Positions 29,925 through 38,686 of a DNA stretch of 64,000 nt are shown here, piece by piece. Positions within the stretch are counted from its first letter, which is position 1, and the number at the start of each line of letters is the position of its first letter. The stretch is from Pseudomonadota bacterium. GTDB lineage: Bacteria; Pseudomonadota; Gammaproteobacteria; Burkholderiales; Burkholderiaceae_C. The notes beneath the pieces were generated by a model. It was not told the origin of the DNA and searched no databases. It saw nothing but the letters and a program-made list of their open reading frames with translations. The position numbers and the translations under genes were made by a program. The stretch spans positions 1 to 64,000 of the forward strand of contig JAVHYA010000019.1 in the NCBI GenBank assembly GCA_031119395.1. The letters are read 5' to 3'.

Positions 29925-29958
29925 AAAAGCCCTTGCAGTTCGCTGCAAGGGCTTTTTC
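29925..29958 (+). terminator. intrinsic terminator after the tRNA cluster
   Basis: Stem AAAGCCCTTGCAG / CTGCAAGGGCTTT with a TTCG tetraloop followed by a T run (GCTTTTTCTT). The strongest factor-independent terminator in the window. Confidence 0.9.
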
Positions 29959-29991
29959 TTTGGCCTTCCAGCGCAGGGGGTGACGGCGAGG

Positions 29992-31401
29992 ATGACGACC
30001 CTCTACGAACGCTACGCGGACGAGATCGCCGGGCTGATCCGACGCCAGGCGCTGCGCGCCGGTGACCGGCTGCCTTCGGTGCGGCAGGCCAGCGCCTCGC
30101 GCGGCATCAGCCCGTCGACGGTGTTCGAGGCCTACTACCTCCTGGAGGCCCGCGGGCTGGTCGAGGCGCGGTCCCGCTCCGGCTATTACGTCAAGGCAGC
30201 AGCCGCCACGCTGCCGCCTCCGGGATTGGCGAGGCCCGGCGACGCCACCGAGGTGGCCATCAGCGAGCTCGTGTTCCAGGTGCTCGGCAGCTCGGGCCGG
30301 CCCGACATGGTGCCGTTGGGCTCGGCCTTTCCTTCGCCTGCGCTCTTTCCACTGGCGGCACTCGCCCGGCACCTGGGGCAGGGCATGCGTGCACTGCCGC
30401 CGCAGCGGCTGGTGCAGGATCTGGCGCCGGGCAACGACGACCTGCGCCGCCAGATCGTGCGTCGCTACGGGATCGACGGCACCGCGGTGTCCGCCGAAGA
30501 GATCGTGATGACCAATGGCGCGATGGAGGCGCTGGGCCTGTGCCTGCAGGCGGTGACCCGGCCCGGCGACGTGGTGGCGGTGGAGTCGCCCACCTTCTAC
30601 GCCGCCCTGCAAGCCCTGGAACGGCTCCAACTGCGCGCCCTCGAGGTGCCGACCGATGCGCGCGAGGGCGTCGACCTCGATGCGCTCGCCGGCCTGCTCG
30701 ACCGGCACCGCGTGAAGGCCTGCTGGTTCATGCCGAGTTTCCAGAATCCCCTGGGCGCACTCATGCCGCAGGCGAAGCGCCAGGCGCTGGTCGACCTGCT
30801 GGCGCGGCACCAGGTGCCGTTGATCGAGGACGACGTCTACGCCGAGCTCCATGCCGACGCGCGCAAGCCGGTGCCCGCCAAGGCCTTCGACCGTGCGGGG
30901 CTGGTGATGCATTGCGGCTCCTTCTCCAAGTGCCTGGCGCCGGGCTACCGCGTCGGCTGGGTGGCTGCGGGGCGCTTCGCGCAGCGTGTGGAGCGCCTGC
31001 GGCTCATGAGCAGCCTGTCGCCGGCGCTGCCCTCGCAGCAGGCGGTGGCGGCCTACCTGGCCGAGGGCGGCTACGACCGGCACCTGCGTCGCTTGCGGCG
31101 CGCTCTGTCCGAATCGCGCCGCGCCATGCTCGCGGCCGTGCGGCAGCACTTCCCGGTCGGCACGCGCGTGCACGAGCCGCAGGGCGGCTACTTCCTGTGG
31201 GTCGAGCTGCCGTCCTCGGTCGATGCGCTCGAGCTGCACCGTCGCGCACGCGCGCAGGGCATCGGCCTGGCGCCGGGGCCGCTGTTCTCGCCGGCGGCGG
31301 GGTTCGCGCACTGCATCCGCCTCAACCACGGGCATGCCGACGACCCGCGCATCGACGGCGCCGTGCAGACGCTCGGCGCGTTGGCGTGGGCGATGGCGTG
31401 A
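29992..31401 (+). CDS. MocR-type GntR regulator/aminotransferase-like protein
   Basis: 469 residues from ATG 29992 (GGGGGTGA is well placed; GTG 29980 would add four residues). N-terminal GntR winged helix (about 1-70; RLPSVRQASASRGISPSTVFEAY) and a fold-type I aminotransferase domain with the PLP Lys in GSFSKCLAPGYRVGW and NPLGALMP. Such proteins act as PLP- or amino-acid-responsive regulators. The neighbouring transporter or enzyme it controls is not evident: tRNA genes lie upstream and convergent cytochromes downstream. Confidence 0.88.
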   Translation: MTTLYERYADEIAGLIRRQALRAGDRLPSVRQASASRGISPSTVFEAYYLLEARGLVEARSRSGYYVKAAAATLPPPGLARPGDATEVAISELVFQVLGSSGRPDMVPLGSAFPSPALFPLAALARHLGQGMRALPPQRLVQDLAPGNDDLRRQIVRRYGIDGTAVSAEEIVMTNGAMEALGLCLQAVTRPGDVVAVESPTFYAALQALERLQLRALEVPTDAREGVDLDALAGLLDRHRVKACWFMPSFQNPLGALMPQAKRQALVDLLARHQVPLIEDDVYAELHADARKPVPAKAFDRAGLVMHCGSFSKCLAPGYRVGWVAAGRFAQRVERLRLMSSLSPALPSQQAVAAYLAEGGYDRHLRRLRRALSESRRAMLAAVRQHFPVGTRVHEPQGGYFLWVELPSSVDALELHRRARAQGIGLAPGPLFSPAAGFAHCIRLNHGHADDPRIDGAVQTLGALAWAMA

Positions 31402-31408
31402 CGGGCGC

Positions 31409-32686
31409 TCAGCGCTGCATCGCCTCGCGCTGGGTGACCTCGGCGCCGGTGTTGCCCCAGCTGGCGCGCACATAGCTCAGCACGGCGGCGATGTCGGCGT
31501 CGTCCAGCAGGTGGCCGAAGGGCGGCATGCCGTAGGGCTGCGGGTTGCCTTCCGTCGCGGGCAGGAAGCCGCCGCGCCGCACCACCTGCACGAGGTTGCT
31601 CGCGTTGCGCATGTTGACGGCGCGGTTGCCCGCGAGCGGCGGGAAGGTGCCCGCCACGCCTTCGCCGCGCTCGCCGTGGCACCAGGCGCATTGCTGCGCG
31701 TAGATCTTCTCGCCGCGCTGGAGCACGCCCTCGTTGCGGCGACCTGCCGGCGCGGGGGGCGCGGCCGGCGCCTGCGGCAGCGCCTGCAGGTAGACGGTCA
31801 TCGCGCGCAGGTCGGCATCGCTCAGGTACTGGGTGCTGCGGTACACCACCTCGGCCATCGGTCCGAGCACCGAGGCGTGCGCGGTGCGGCCGGTCTTGAG
31901 CAGGGTCACCACCTCCTGCGGGTCCCAGTCCGCGACGCCGGCCTGCGAAGCGGCGTCGAGCGCGGGTGCGTACCAGTTCTCGCCCGGCAGCATGCCGCCG
32001 ACCAGGCCACGCGCCGTGTCGGTCGCGCCCAGCGAATTGCGGCTGCCATGGCACGCGATGCAGTGGCCCAGGCCGCCCACCAGGTACGCGCCGCGGTTCC
32101 ATTCGGCCGAGCGCTGCGCTTGCGGCTCGAAGCGCCCGGGGGTGAAGAAGATCGCGCGCCACACGGCCAGCGCGGCCTGCGTGTCGTAGGGAAAGGCCAG
32201 CGTGTGGGCTCGGTTGGCCTGCGCCGCCGGCGGCAGCGTGCGCAGCCAGGCGTAGATGGCGTCCGAGTCCTCGCGTGTCATCTGCGTGAAGCTGGTGTAC
32301 GGGAAGGCCGGGTACAGCAGGCGGCCGTCGCGCGAGCGCCCGTTGTGCATGGCGCGCCAGAAATGGTCGGCGTTCCACAGGCCGATGCCGGTGAGCGGTT
32401 CGGGCGTGAGGTTGCTGGTGTAGATCGTGCCGAAGGGCGTCTCGATGCCGCGGCCGCCGGCATACGCCGCGCCGCCGCGCGCCGTGTGGCAACCGGCGCA
32501 GTTGCCGGCCAGCGCCAGGTAGCGTCCGCGCTCCACCTGGCCGGGCGAGGCGATGAAGTCCTGCGCGCGCGCATCGCTCGGCGCGTCCTCGCCGCGCAGG
32601 TTCAGGGCGACCACGGCGGCGGCCAGAAGCACGAGCACCGCGATCAGGGCCAGCACCGTGCGCAGCAACACGCGCCGCGCCTTCAT
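31409..32686 (-). CDS. tri-haem membrane-anchored cytochrome c
   Basis: 425 residues. An N-terminal membrane anchor (about 8-30) is followed by three class I cytochrome domains with CAGCH (63-67), CIACH (209-213) and CAWCH (333-337). Layout and length match the cytochrome subunit of membrane-bound alcohol, gluconate or aldehyde dehydrogenases, which pass electrons to quinone or an oxidase. No dehydrogenase subunit is adjacent. Its ATG overlaps the stop of the di-haem gene (ATGA), so the two cytochromes are coupled. Confidence 0.9.
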   Translation of the reverse strand: MKARRVLLRTVLALIAVLVLLAAAVVALNLRGEDAPSDARAQDFIASPGQVERGRYLALAGNCAGCHTARGGAAYAGGRGIETPFGTIYTSNLTPEPLTGIGLWNADHFWRAMHNGRSRDGRLLYPAFPYTSFTQMTREDSDAIYAWLRTLPPAAQANRAHTLAFPYDTQAALAVWRAIFFTPGRFEPQAQRSAEWNRGAYLVGGLGHCIACHGSRNSLGATDTARGLVGGMLPGENWYAPALDAASQAGVADWDPQEVVTLLKTGRTAHASVLGPMAEVVYRSTQYLSDADLRAMTVYLQALPQAPAAPPAPAGRRNEGVLQRGEKIYAQQCAWCHGERGEGVAGTFPPLAGNRAVNMRNASNLVQVVRRGGFLPATEGNPQPYGMPPFGHLLDDADIAAVLSYVRASWGNTGAEVTQREAMQR

Positions 32687-33432
32687 CGGTGGGCCTCCAT
32701 GGCGCTGCAGGCCACCGGCAGGCCGCCGGGCAGCGCCGTGGCGGGCTTGGCGCCGGCGGGCACGGGCTGCGCGGCCAGCCAGCCGGCGATCGCCGTGATG
32801 TCGCGGTTGTCGAGCTTGCGGCCCACCTCCGCCATGCAGTCGGGCGCCGGGGCGCGGCGGTCGCCGGTGACCCATGCGCCGAGCTGCGAGGCGATGTACA
32901 GGCGCGGCAGGCCCAGCAGCGACGGGATGCCGGGCTGCACGCCGGTCAGCGCCTCGCCATGGCAACGCACGCAGGCGGGCAGGCCGCGCGCCGTGTCGCC
33001 GCCGAACACCAGTTCACGCCCGCGGGCCAGGGTCGCGGCCGGCAAGTCCGATGCGGCCGGCGGCGGGTAGGGGAAGTCGAGCGAGGCGAAGTACTCGGCC
33101 ATGTCGCGCAGGTAGGCGTCCGAGAGATTCGTCAGCAGGTGGCTCATGTCGGCCTGCTGGCGGCGGCCGTCGCGAAAGCTGCGCAGCTGTTCGTACAGAT
33201 AGCCGGCCGGCTTGCCCGCCAGGCGCGGGAAGTAGCCCGAGTTGGTGGCCTGGCCGTCGCGGCCATGGCAGGTGATGCAGGCTGCCATGCGGCGCGCCAT
33301 GTCCTCGGGCGGGGCTGCGTGCGCCGCAGGAGACGAGATCGCGGCGCCGATGGCCAGGGCCGTCGCAGCCAGAGGGGCGCGCCACCTGGCCCGGCATCGG
33401 TCGAAGAGCGTCGTTGTCATGGGTGCGGCCAT
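32683..33432 (-). CDS. di-haem cytochrome c (c4-like)
   Basis: 249 residues with a signal peptide ending near AHAAP (residues 37-41). It has two haem sites, CITCH (52-56) and CVRCH (154-158), each followed by a c553/c4-type domain (FPRLAGKPAGYLYEQLRSFRDGRR is typical). Periplasmic electron carrier. The start could be ATG 33432 or 33420; neither has a clear ribosome-binding site. First gene of a two-cytochrome operon. Confidence 0.88.
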   Translation of the reverse strand: MAAPMTTTLFDRCRARWRAPLAATALAIGAAISSPAAHAAPPEDMARRMAACITCHGRDGQATNSGYFPRLAGKPAGYLYEQLRSFRDGRRQQADMSHLLTNLSDAYLRDMAEYFASLDFPYPPPAASDLPAATLARGRELVFGGDTARGLPACVRCHGEALTGVQPGIPSLLGLPRLYIASQLGAWVTGDRRAPAPDCMAEVGRKLDNRDITAIAGWLAAQPVPAGAKPATALPGGLPVACSAMEAHR

Positions 33433-33524
33433 TGTCGCGGGGTGGCCGGGACGCGGGCGGATCAGTTGCCGCCCGCCGCGACCAGATCAGGCAGGCGTCC
33501 GGATCCGCACGCTACAGTCGCCCG

Positions 33525-34181
33525 ATGTCGATGCAACTGATGCGGATGGACGGCACGCAGCGGCTGGCCTATGGCGCACTGGCCGGCGTCGCCGCCACGG
33601 CGGTGGCGGCCGCGCTGGGCGCGCGCGGCATGGCGCTGGGCCTGCTCGGCTGGAGCGGCGGTGTCGCGGCGTACCTGCTGCTCGCGCTGTGGCTGGCGCA
33701 CCGCTTCGACGCGGCACAGGTCAAGCACCGCGCCCGCTCGCTCGATCCACCCGGCGCGGTGCTGCTGGCCGCCATGCTTGCGGCCATCGTCATCAGCCTG
33801 GCGGCCATCGCCATGCTGCTCGGGCAGGTGAAGCAGATGGACGGTGCCCTGCGCGCGGCGCATGTCGCGCTGGCCCTGGTGTCGCTCGCCGGCTCGTGGC
33901 TGATGATCCACACCATGTACGCGTTCCACTACGCGCACAGCTACTACCAGGACGACGCCACGCCCGACGAGGGCGGCCTGGACTTCCCCGGCAAGGACGA
34001 GCCCGACTACGCGGACTTCATGTACTACGCCTTCGTCGTGGGCATGACCTCGCAGGTGTCCGACGTGCAGGTCAGCTCGCGCGAGATGCGCCGCACCACG
34101 CTGATCCACAGCATCCTGTCCTTCGGCTTCAACATGCTGGTGCTGGCGCTGTCCATCAACGTGGTGGCCGGCATCATCTGA
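33525..34181 (+). CDS. DUF1345 family membrane protein
   Basis: 218 residues with five hydrophobic segments, beginning YGALAGVAATAVAAALG. The hallmark MYAFHYAHSYYQDD followed by LDFPGKDEPDYADFMYYAFVVGMTSQVSDVQ is that of DUF1345, an uncharacterised membrane family. The start at 33525 (MSMQLMRMDG) gives the usual length. Divergent from the cytochrome operon; its stop overlaps the convergent EamA gene by eight bases. Confidence 0.85.
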   Translation: MSMQLMRMDGTQRLAYGALAGVAATAVAAALGARGMALGLLGWSGGVAAYLLLALWLAHRFDAAQVKHRARSLDPPGAVLLAAMLAAIVISLAAIAMLLGQVKQMDGALRAAHVALALVSLAGSWLMIHTMYAFHYAHSYYQDDATPDEGGLDFPGKDEPDYADFMYYAFVVGMTSQVSDVQVSSREMRRTTLIHSILSFGFNMLVLALSINVVAGII

Positions 34182-35127
34182 CCGTCGCGCGCCTGCCCAG
34201 TCGCACGAGCCCGGTCGACAGCGCCACGCCGCACACGATCACTGCGGCGCAGCCGAGCATCCAGGGGGTGACGGCTTCGCCCAGGAACACGGCGCCGTAG
34301 AACACCGCGAACACCGGCACCAGGAAGGTCACCGTGAGTGCCTTGGCCGGGCCGGCCCGAGCGATGAGGCGGAAGAACAGGATGTACGCCAGCCCGGTGC
34401 AGGCCACGCCCAGCGCCACCAGCGACAGCCAGGCCCTGAGGCTGGGCATGCGCGCCGGCGCCAGCCACAGCGCCGGCAGCAGCAGGAACAGGGTGGCGCC
34501 CACCTGGCTGCCGGTGGCGGTCACCAGTGCCGGCACGCCCTGCAGCCAGCGCCGGGTGGCGCTGGCCGAGATGCCGTAGCACAGGCAGGCGCCCAGACAG
34601 GCCAGCACCGCCCACAGCGCCGAGCCGTCGCCGCCCGCGTGCAAGCCCGCGGAGCGGCTGGCCAGCAGCGCCACGCCCGCGAAGCCGATCACCAGGCCGG
34701 TCGATCGAGAGGCGTCGGGCCGGTCGCCGAACCAGGCCCAGGCCACCAGCGCGCCGAACATCGGCACCGTGGCGTTGAGCACGGCCGCCAGGCCGGTGTT
34801 GATGGTCAGCAGCGCGAAGCAGAAGAGCGCGAAGGGCAGCCCGGAATTGAGCACGCCGACGCCCAGCGCGGCCTTCCAGTGCTGGCGCAGCGCCCCGAAC
34901 TGGCCGCGCGACAGCAGCAGCGGCCAGAGGAAAAGCGCCGCCACCGCCACCCGCATGCCTGCGGCCGGCAGCGCGCCGAACTCCGCCGCGCCCACCCGCA
35001 TGAAGAGGAAGGAGGCACCCCACAGCGCGGCCAGCAGCACGAGGTCGACGACCCAGCCGCGGCCGGCCGCGTCGGTGGCCGGCGCGCCGGCAGCCTGCGT
35101 GGCAGCGGCCTTGCCGGCGCCGCTCAC
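34174..35127 (-). CDS. EamA (DMT) family transporter
   Basis: 317 residues, ten predicted membrane helices in two EamA repeats. It opens DLVLLAALWGASFLFMRVGA and the second half has LACLGACLCYGISASATR. Probable small-metabolite exporter. The GTG start at 35127 overlaps the stop of ogt (GTGA), tying it to the alkylation-repair genes. The substrate is unknown. Confidence 0.88.
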   Translation of the reverse strand: MSGAGKAAATQAAGAPATDAAGRGWVVDLVLLAALWGASFLFMRVGAAEFGALPAAGMRVAVAALFLWPLLLSRGQFGALRQHWKAALGVGVLNSGLPFALFCFALLTINTGLAAVLNATVPMFGALVAWAWFGDRPDASRSTGLVIGFAGVALLASRSAGLHAGGDGSALWAVLACLGACLCYGISASATRRWLQGVPALVTATGSQVGATLFLLLPALWLAPARMPSLRAWLSLVALGVACTGLAYILFFRLIARAGPAKALTVTFLVPVFAVFYGAVFLGEAVTPWMLGCAAVIVCGVALSTGLVRLGRRATVR

Positions 35128-35636
35128 GCGCCGGCCCCGCGTGCGCCTTCCAGCGCCAGCAGGGCCGTCTTGCGTGCCAGCCCGCCGGCATAGCCGGTGA
35201 GGCTGCCGTCGGCGCCCACCACGCGGTGGCAGGGCACGATCACGCTGATCGGGTTGCGGCCGACGGCCGCGCCCACGGCGCGCACGGCGGCCGGGCGGCC
35301 CACCCGGCGGCCCAGAGCGCCGTAGCTGGTCGTCTCGCCGCGCGGAATGGCCAGCAGGGCCTGCCACACCGACTGCTGGAACGCCGTGCCGTGCGACAGG
35401 TCCAGCGGCAGGTCGAAGCCGTCGCGCCGGCCCTCGAAGTAGGCGAGCAGCTGCTCGGCGGCCTGCCGGAGCACCGGGTGCAGGTCGTTGTCCTGCCAGC
35501 CGCGCGTGTCCGGGCTGTGCTGCTGGCCGTCGAACCACATGCCGGCCAGTCCGGCGTCGGTCGCAGCCAGTCGCACGCTGCCCAGGGGTGTGTCGATCCG
35601 GGTGGTATGGAGGGCGGAGGGGATCTTGAATTTCAT
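35124..35636 (-). CDS. ogt: methylated-DNA-protein cysteine methyltransferase
   Basis: 170 residues. Acceptor Cys136 in IVPCHRVVGADG with the AVGRNP and GYAGG motifs typical of Ogt/AGT. It removes O6-alkyl groups from guanine and is consumed in the reaction. The start at 35636 directly abuts a palindromic repeat, and the leader shows no Shine-Dalgarno site. It follows the Ada-AlkA gene by seven bases, so the alkylation-repair functions of enteric Ada are split over two genes here. Confidence 0.93.
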   Translation of the reverse strand: MKFKIPSALHTTRIDTPLGSVRLAATDAGLAGMWFDGQQHSPDTRGWQDNDLHPVLRQAAEQLLAYFEGRRDGFDLPLDLSHGTAFQQSVWQALLAIPRGETTSYGALGRRVGRPAAVRAVGAAVGRNPISVIVPCHRVVGADGSLTGYAGGLARKTALLALEGARGAGA

Positions 35637-35694
35637 GGTCGAATCAGGCTGCAGCGCCCGCCAGCCGGGCGCAGGCAGCTATTGAATTGATAGC
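35637..35694 (+). repeat. 58-bp palindromic repeat, copy D
   Basis: GCAGCGCCCGCCAGCCGGGC, then the palindrome GCTATTGAATTGATAGC (35678-35694). The hairpin GCGCCCG-CCAGC-CGGGCGC is perfect. It fills the whole alkA-ogt junction: read on the minus strand it encodes the last 16 residues and stop of the Ada-AlkA protein and runs up to the ogt ATG. Confidence 0.82.
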
Positions 35695-37239
35695 AGGGGG
35701 TGGCGATGCGGCCGCCGCGGCATGCCAGGCGCGCAGCACGGCATAGCTGCGCCAGGGTCGCCAGGCCTCGGACGCCTGCGCGGCGGCCCGGGCACCCGTC
35801 ACCTCCAGCGCCTTCTGCAGGGCCACGTCGCCGGCGGGGAAGGCATCGGGCCAGCGCAGCGCGCGCATGGCGATGTACTGCGCCGTCCAGTCGCCGATGC
35901 CGGGCAGTGCCTGCAGGGCGGCGCAGGTGCGGGCCACGTCCGCGCCCGGGTGCAGGGCCAGCCGGCCTTCGAGCGTTTCATGCGCCAGGGCCTGCAGGGC
36001 GGCCTGGCGCTGGCGCACGATGCCCAGGCGGCCCAGCGCATCGCCGCTCGCTGCCGCGAGCGCTGCGGGGGTGGGGAACAGCCGGTCCAGGCCCGGGATG
36101 GGCGTGGCCAGGGGCTCGCCGAAGGCCTGCACCAGCCGCGCGCCGAGCGTGCGCGCGGCGGCCACCGTCACCTGCTGGCCGAGCACGGCACGCACCGCCA
36201 GCTCGAAACCGTCCACCGCGCCCGGCACCCGTACGCCGTCACCCAGCGGGAAGGCCGCATGCAGCGCCGCGTCGATGGCGGCCGGGTCGGCGTCCAGGTC
36301 GAACAGCGCCCGCACGCGCGCGATGACCGCCGGCAGGACCGGGGCCAGCGCGTCGTCGACCGACAGTTCGAGTTCGCCGGCCGCGACGTCGAAGCGCGCG
36401 CTCAGCCAACCGGCGCGCGTCTGCGCGCCGTGGCCGACGCGCACCGTGCGGGCCAGGCGGTCGCCCGCGACCTGCTCCACGCCGGGGATCGCGCGGCGCG
36501 CGAAGAAGCCCAGCATGGCTGCCACGTCGTAGGGGGGCCGCCAGCCCAGCCGCACGCGGATGCCCTGGGTCCCGGGCGCAGGACCGGCCCGCCGCAGCGC
36601 GCTCGGATTCAGGCCGTAGTGCGAGACGAAGGCCGCGTTGAAGCGGCGCACGCTGGCGAAGCCGCTGGCCATCGCCACCTCGGTCATCGGCAGCGTCGTG
36701 TCGGCAATCAGCTGCTTGGCGGCCAGCAGTCGCCGTGTCTGCAGGTACTGCAGGGGCGAGACGCCGAACTGCGCCTCGACGATGCGCCGCAGGTGGCGCT
36801 CGCTCACCCCCAGGCGCCGGGCCACCGCGGCCACCGAGCCGCCGGTCGCGCTGCCCGCTGGATCGTCCATGAGCCGTGCGGCCTGCAGGCCGAGCAGGCG
36901 CGATGCGTCGGCCGTGCTCCAGACCGCTGCCTCGTCCGGCCGCGGCGCCAGTTCGGGCCGGCAGCGCAGGCAGGGCCGGAAACCCGCTGCCTCGGCCTGC
37001 GCCGCGTGGCGGTAGAAGCGGCAGTTCTCCCGCCGCGGCGTCTTCACGCGGCACACCGGGCGGCAGTAGATGCCGGTGGAGGTCACGGCGGTGAAGAAGC
37101 GCCCGTCGAAGCGCGCATCGTGCGTCTTCATCGCCAGGTAACAGGCGTCGCTTTCGGTAGCGTCGATGGGGGCGGGCGGGGGCGGCATGGCAGGCATCCT
37201 ACGAGGCGAAACCCGCTCGGACGCGCCATTTTCGGACAT
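35644..37239 (-). CDS. alkA: Ada-AlkA fusion: methylphosphotriester sensor and 3-methyladenine glycosylase II
   Basis: 531 residues. An N-terminal Ada zinc domain has Cys59, 63, 90 and 93 (GIYCRPVC, FRPCLRC); Cys59 is the expected methyl acceptor. An AraC helix-turn-helix follows (about 125-205), then the AlkA N-domain and HhH-GPD glycosylase (LPGIGDWTAQYIAMRAL, catalytic Asp471 in FPAGDVAL). It should sense methylated DNA, activate transcription and excise alkylated bases. The O6-methyltransferase domain is missing and supplied by ogt next door. The last 16 residues (516-531) are encoded by a palindromic repeat. An internal start (MKTHDARFDGRFF) is possible. Confidence 0.92.
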   Translation of the reverse strand: MSENGASERVSPRRMPAMPPPPAPIDATESDACYLAMKTHDARFDGRFFTAVTSTGIYCRPVCRVKTPRRENCRFYRHAAQAEAAGFRPCLRCRPELAPRPDEAAVWSTADASRLLGLQAARLMDDPAGSATGGSVAAVARRLGVSERHLRRIVEAQFGVSPLQYLQTRRLLAAKQLIADTTLPMTEVAMASGFASVRRFNAAFVSHYGLNPSALRRAGPAPGTQGIRVRLGWRPPYDVAAMLGFFARRAIPGVEQVAGDRLARTVRVGHGAQTRAGWLSARFDVAAGELELSVDDALAPVLPAVIARVRALFDLDADPAAIDAALHAAFPLGDGVRVPGAVDGFELAVRAVLGQQVTVAAARTLGARLVQAFGEPLATPIPGLDRLFPTPAALAAASGDALGRLGIVRQRQAALQALAHETLEGRLALHPGADVARTCAALQALPGIGDWTAQYIAMRALRWPDAFPAGDVALQKALEVTGARAAAQASEAWRPWRSYAVLRAWHAAAAASPPPAINSIAACARLAGAAA

Positions 37240-37298
37240 GTGAGGTACCGGGGGCGGTGCCTACAATGCGCCGCAGCAAAGAACACAGGGGCTTCCTC

Positions 37299-38681
37299 AT
37301 GCAACTCAGCGCTTCCATCTTCAAGGCCTACGACATCCGCGGCATCGTGCCCACCACGCTCGATGCCGAGGTGGCCGAGGCGCTGGGTCGCGCCTTCGGC
37401 AGTGCGGCACGCGCGGCCGGCGAGCGCGCCGTCGCCGTGGGCCGCGACGGCCGGCTGTCGGGCCCGGCCCTGGCGGATGCCCTGATCCGAGGCCTGGTGG
37501 CCACGGGCGTGGAGGTGATCGACATCGGCGCCGTCACCACGCCCATGCTGTACTTCGCGGCCAGCACGCTCGCCACCAGCGGCATCCAGGTCACGGGCAG
37601 CCACAACCCCAAGGACTACAACGGCTTCAAGATGGTGCTGGCCGGCCGCGCCATCTACGGCGACGAGATCCAGGCCCTGCGCAAGGTCATGGAAGACGGC
37701 AGCGCCGCGCTGGCCGACGGCGGCAGCGTGCGCAAGGTCGACGTGCTGCCGGCGTATGTCGAGCGCATCGTGGGCGACATCAAGCTGCAGCGGCCCCTCA
37801 AGATCGTGGTCGACTCGGGCAACGGCATCGCGGGGGCCTCGGCGCCCGCGATCTTCCGCGCCATCGGCTGCGAGGTGACCGAGCTCTACAGCGAGGTCGA
37901 CGGCAACTTCCCCAACCACCACCCCGACCCGAGCAAGCCCGAGAACCTGGCCGACCTCATCCAGGCGCTGCAAAGCGGCGATGCCGAGCTGGGCCTGGCC
38001 TTCGACGGCGACGGCGACCGCCTGGGCATCGTCACCAAGGACGGCCAGAACATCTATCCCGACCGCCAGATGATGCTGTTCGCCAAGGACGTGCTCTCGC
38101 GCGTGCCGGGCGGCACCATCGTCTACGACGTCAAGTGCTCGCAGCGCCTGGCGCCGGCCATCGAGGCCGCGGGCGGCGTGCCGATGATCTACAAGACCGG
38201 CCACTCGCTCATCAAGGCCAAGATGAAGGAGGTCGACTCCCCGCTGGGCGGCGAGATGAGCGGCCACATCTTCTTCAAGGAACGCTGGTTCGGCTTCGAC
38301 GACGGCACCTATGCCGGCTGCCGCCTGCTCGAGATCCTGTCGGCCAGCCCGAACGCCAGCGCCGTGCTCAACGCGCTGCCGACGAGCTTCTCGACGCCCG
38401 AGATCAACGTGAAGTGCGAGGAGGGCGAGCCGCACCGCCTGGTCGAGCAGCTGGTCAAGACCGCGAAGTTCGACGCGCCCGCCAAGGTCTCGACCATCGA
38501 CGGCGTGCGCGTCGACTGGCCCGACGGCTTCGGCCTCATCCGCGCCTCCAACACCACGCCGGTGCTGGTGCTGCGCTTCGAGGGGCAGACGCAGGACGCG
38601 CTGCACCGCATCGAGGACGTCATGACCCAGCTGTTGAAATCGGTCAAGCCGGACGCGGTCTTCGGCGGGGCAGCACACTGA
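37299..38681 (+). CDS. phosphomannomutase/phosphoglucomutase
   Basis: 460 residues of the alpha-D-phosphohexomutase family. N-terminal FKAYDIRG, catalytic phosphoserine Ser101 in TGSHNPKDYNG, metal loop DGDGDRLG, sugar loop GGEMSGH and phosphate loop RASNTTPVLVLRFE. Length and the AlgC/ManB-like signatures indicate a dual PMM/PGM supplying mannose 1-phosphate or glucose 1-phosphate for surface polysaccharide and LPS. It is five bases ahead of waaA, consistent with an LPS role. Confidence 0.93.
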   Translation: MQLSASIFKAYDIRGIVPTTLDAEVAEALGRAFGSAARAAGERAVAVGRDGRLSGPALADALIRGLVATGVEVIDIGAVTTPMLYFAASTLATSGIQVTGSHNPKDYNGFKMVLAGRAIYGDEIQALRKVMEDGSAALADGGSVRKVDVLPAYVERIVGDIKLQRPLKIVVDSGNGIAGASAPAIFRAIGCEVTELYSEVDGNFPNHHPDPSKPENLADLIQALQSGDAELGLAFDGDGDRLGIVTKDGQNIYPDRQMMLFAKDVLSRVPGGTIVYDVKCSQRLAPAIEAAGGVPMIYKTGHSLIKAKMKEVDSPLGGEMSGHIFFKERWFGFDDGTYAGCRLLEILSASPNASAVLNALPTSFSTPEINVKCEEGEPHRLVEQLVKTAKFDAPAKVSTIDGVRVDWPDGFGLIRASNTTPVLVLRFEGQTQDALHRIEDVMTQLLKSVKPDAVFGGAAH

Positions 38682-38686
38682 GCCAA

